The translations under genes were made by a program, and so were the position numbers. A stretch of 37,507 nt of DNA from Gemmatimonadales bacterium (GTDB lineage: Bacteria > Gemmatimonadota > Gemmatimonadetes > Gemmatimonadales > GWC2-71-9), in assembly GCA_013813875.1 (NCBI GenBank), contig JACCQZ010000095.1, positions 1 to 37,507 on the forward strand. The letters are read 5' to 3'. Below, piece after piece: positions 35,416 through 37,507 of the stretch (positions are counted from its first letter, which is position 1; each line of letters begins with the position of its first letter). The notes below the pieces were generated by a model. That model had not been told where the DNA came from. It saw only the letters and a list, made by a program, of their open reading frames with translations, and ran no database searches.

Positions 35416-36540
35416 GTGACCCTACATTTCCAGCCCCTCCGTGCCACCCTGATCGGCGTGGCCCTGACGGCCTGCGGCGGCCCGGAGCCCCCGGCTCCCG
35501 TCGTCCAGCTGCCGGCCGCGACCGACAGCGTTGATTCGCCCTACGCCGAGGTGCCGGATGGCGTTTGGCTCGGGGCCGGCCGGTGGGCGGTCGTGGCTCC
35601 ACTCGATGTTGTCGTGGGGGTCGTGGAGCCGGCGGCGGGAACGGTGATGCCGCTCGGTGGCGCCGCGGCCGGCAAGGAGCTGCGCAATCCCTCCACCATC
35701 TTCCGCGCCGGCGACAGTTTGTACGTCGGAGACTGGGGTGTCCGCCGCACCACCCTCTGGACGCTCGAGGGCCGGCTGGTGCGGGCGATTCCCGCCCTCG
35801 ATGCGGCGCGCGGCGCGCTGCCCCGGGGCCGCGACGCTCAGGGCCGTTACTACTACGAGCTGATGCCTCCTCCGGGGCCGGACGGCAGCGGCAACCGCGA
35901 CTCGGCCGCGGTCATTCGAGCGGGTCCCGGAGGCCAGGATGTCGACACCATCGCGCGCCTGGCCCCGCTCGACGTGGCCGAGGTGATGGGGGACGCGGGA
36001 CGACGCTTCGAGCGGCGGGTCTTCAGTGGGAACGACCGGTGGGGCGTTCTGTCCGATGGCTCGCTCTGGGTGGCGCGGGTGTACGAGAACCGGGTTGACT
36101 GGCGCGACCCGGATGGCGACTGGACCCGCGGCGAAGCGTTGCCCGACCGGGTGCTCGAAGTTACCCGCTACGATCGCGAGGTGTTCCTGCGCCGGTTTCC
36201 GCCCGAGCTCAGGGCCACCGCGGAGCAGCTCCCCTTCGCTCCGGTGAAGCCGCCCTTCGAAGCGGGGTTCACCGCTTCCTCAGGCGAGGTCTGGCTGGAA
36301 AAGAGCCGGGCACCGGCCGATTCCACGCGGCGCTATCACGTGGTGGACCGCGAGGGACAGTTGCTGCGTGACGTCCGGGTTCCGGGCGCCGGACGTATCG
36401 TGGCACTGGGAGCCGATGCCGCTCTGGTAGCCGAGCGAATGACCGAAGGCACCCGCTTCCGCCGGTTCCCGATTCCTCCGGGGCCGGCCGATAAGATGTC
36501 TCTCTCGGCCCGGGATGGCAGTGCATTGCCTTCGCGATGA
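35416..36540 (+). CDS. lipoprotein, probable beta-propeller-like, member 1 of a tandem pair
   Basis: GTG start, lipobox GVALTAC; SDGSLWVARVYENRVDWRDPDGDW shared with the next gene. Confidence 0.8.
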   Translation: MTLHFQPLRATLIGVALTACGGPEPPAPVVQLPAATDSVDSPYAEVPDGVWLGAGRWAVVAPLDVVVGVVEPAAGTVMPLGGAAAGKELRNPSTIFRAGDSLYVGDWGVRRTTLWTLEGRLVRAIPALDAARGALPRGRDAQGRYYYELMPPPGPDGSGNRDSAAVIRAGPGGQDVDTIARLAPLDVAEVMGDAGRRFERRVFSGNDRWGVLSDGSLWVARVYENRVDWRDPDGDWTRGEALPDRVLEVTRYDREVFLRRFPPELRATAEQLPFAPVKPPFEAGFTASSGEVWLEKSRAPADSTRRYHVVDREGQLLRDVRVPGAGRIVALGADAALVAERMTEGTRFRRFPIPPGPADKMSLSARDGSALPSR

Positions 36541-36549
36541 TGCTTCCGT

Positions 36550-36600
36550 CCTGTCGGATGACGGCTCTACCTGTCGGATGACGCTCTTTACCTGTCGTTG
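36550..36600 (+). repeat. 20/21-nt direct repeats upstream of the second lipoprotein
   Basis: cctgtcggatgacggctcta / cctgtcggatgacgctcttta / cctgtcgttg. Confidence 0.8.
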
Positions 36601-36612
36601 GAGATATTTCGA

Positions 36613-37507
36613 ATGAAGGTGTCGCACTCGCTCGGTGTACTGGCACTGCTGGGACTGACCGCCTGTTCTTCAGCCGAAAGCCAGGGTGGCATGACCCTGG
36701 AGGCCAAGCTTCCCACCAGCTATGCCCAACTGAGCAACGTGGTGGAGTTGGGCAGCGGCCGGGTCATGTTCGCAGAAACCAAAGACAAGCTGTTCCTGAG
36801 CGCCGACCTCACCAGCGGCAAGGTGGACACGCTGGGTACCCGGGTTGATTCGCTGCCGCCGAACGCGCCCGCGGCACAGTACAAATTTCCCGGCTGGGTG
36901 GCGCACCTGGCCGGTGACACGGTAGCCCTGGTTGATTTCAGCGCCCAGCGCACCACGCTCTGGGACGAACAGGGGCGGTCGCTTCGCGAGCTCACCATCG
37001 CGCCGGTTGCCGGCAGCGCGCCGGTGCTGGTGTACGACGCCGTCGGGCACGGATACAAAATCGATTATCAGACGATCCTGGGCGGCGGCGAGCCGGGGCA
37101 GACCATCCGGCCCGACAGCATTCCGGTGCTCCGGATCAATCTGCGGAGCGGCGCGGTTGACACCGTGGCCCGGCTGGCCGGACCCGAGTTTGGCGACGCC
37201 ACTTTCGGCGACCAGACACAGCAGGCCGCGAAGGTCTTCGCTCCCAATGATTTCTTCGGTGTTCTGCCGAACGGGACCGCGTGGGTGGCGCGTGGCCGCG
37301 AGAACCGAGTGGATTGGCGCTCACCGGACGGCAAATGGACTGTGGGTAAGAGCCAGGAGTATGCCAGGCAGCCGGTGACGCAGGGCGATCGCGATCGGGT
37401 CGTCGCCCAGGTCCGCGAGCAGGGCAAGCAGTTCGGGATGCCGCAGGATCTGCCGATCAAATACCCTTTCGCCGAGAGCAAGCCCCCATTCGACTTTGCG
37501 CTCGGCC
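36613..37507 (+). CDS. lipoprotein paralogue, member 2 of the tandem pair; truncated by the right edge
   Basis: MKVSHSLGVLALLGLTACSSAES; PNGTAWVARGRENRVDWRSPDGKW...PLIKYPF-type tail (IKYPFAESKPPFDFALG) parallel to member 1. Confidence 0.85.
   Translation, partial: MKVSHSLGVLALLGLTACSSAESQGGMTLEAKLPTSYAQLSNVVELGSGRVMFAETKDKLFLSADLTSGKVDTLGTRVDSLPPNAPAAQYKFPGWVAHLAGDTVALVDFSAQRTTLWDEQGRSLRELTIAPVAGSAPVLVYDAVGHGYKIDYQTILGGGEPGQTIRPDSIPVLRINLRSGAVDTVARLAGPEFGDATFGDQTQQAAKVFAPNDFFGVLPNGTAWVARGRENRVDWRSPDGKWTVGKSQEYARQPVTQGDRDRVVAQVREQGKQFGMPQDLPIKYPFAESKPPFDFALG

Overview
High-GC bacterial chromosome segment, probably Gemmatimonadota-like (inferred from gene content and composition, not tested). 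It is densely coding. Left to right: 5' part of an RND efflux pump (-); small ORFs; ArsR regulator + SRPBCC protein (-); a divergent amine/GABA or lysine-type catabolic cluster (frameshifted FAD oxidoreductase, class-III aminotransferase | saccharopine-dehydrogenase-like protein, aldehyde dehydrogenase); an IS256-type transposase relic framed by inverted heptamer repeats; a DUF885 peptidase; a membrane histidine kinase / LuxR regulator / ferrochelatase run facing hemA; a multiply damaged cardiolipin synthase gene; an NAD(P)/FAD oxidoreductase; a threonine dehydratase / REC-GAF-GGDEF / Ser-Thr kinase operon with 4-bp overlaps; gyrA; an M28 peptidase; an ECF sigma / TM anti-sigma-like / TPR-HEAT / HEAT operon followed by a DUF5916 outer-membrane protein; a RAYT fragment; and a tandem pair of paralogous lipoproteins. 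The best candidate for an undescribed system is the ECF + membrane protein + two exported HEAT-repeat proteins (29063-32430). Its HEAT units show an alternating two-repeat pattern (FW.GQS / F..SQ). Also notable are three intergenic palindromes that all have 28-nt arms, and two large inverted heptamer-repeat elements sharing a 9-mer at the same position. No tRNA, rRNA or CRISPR was seen.
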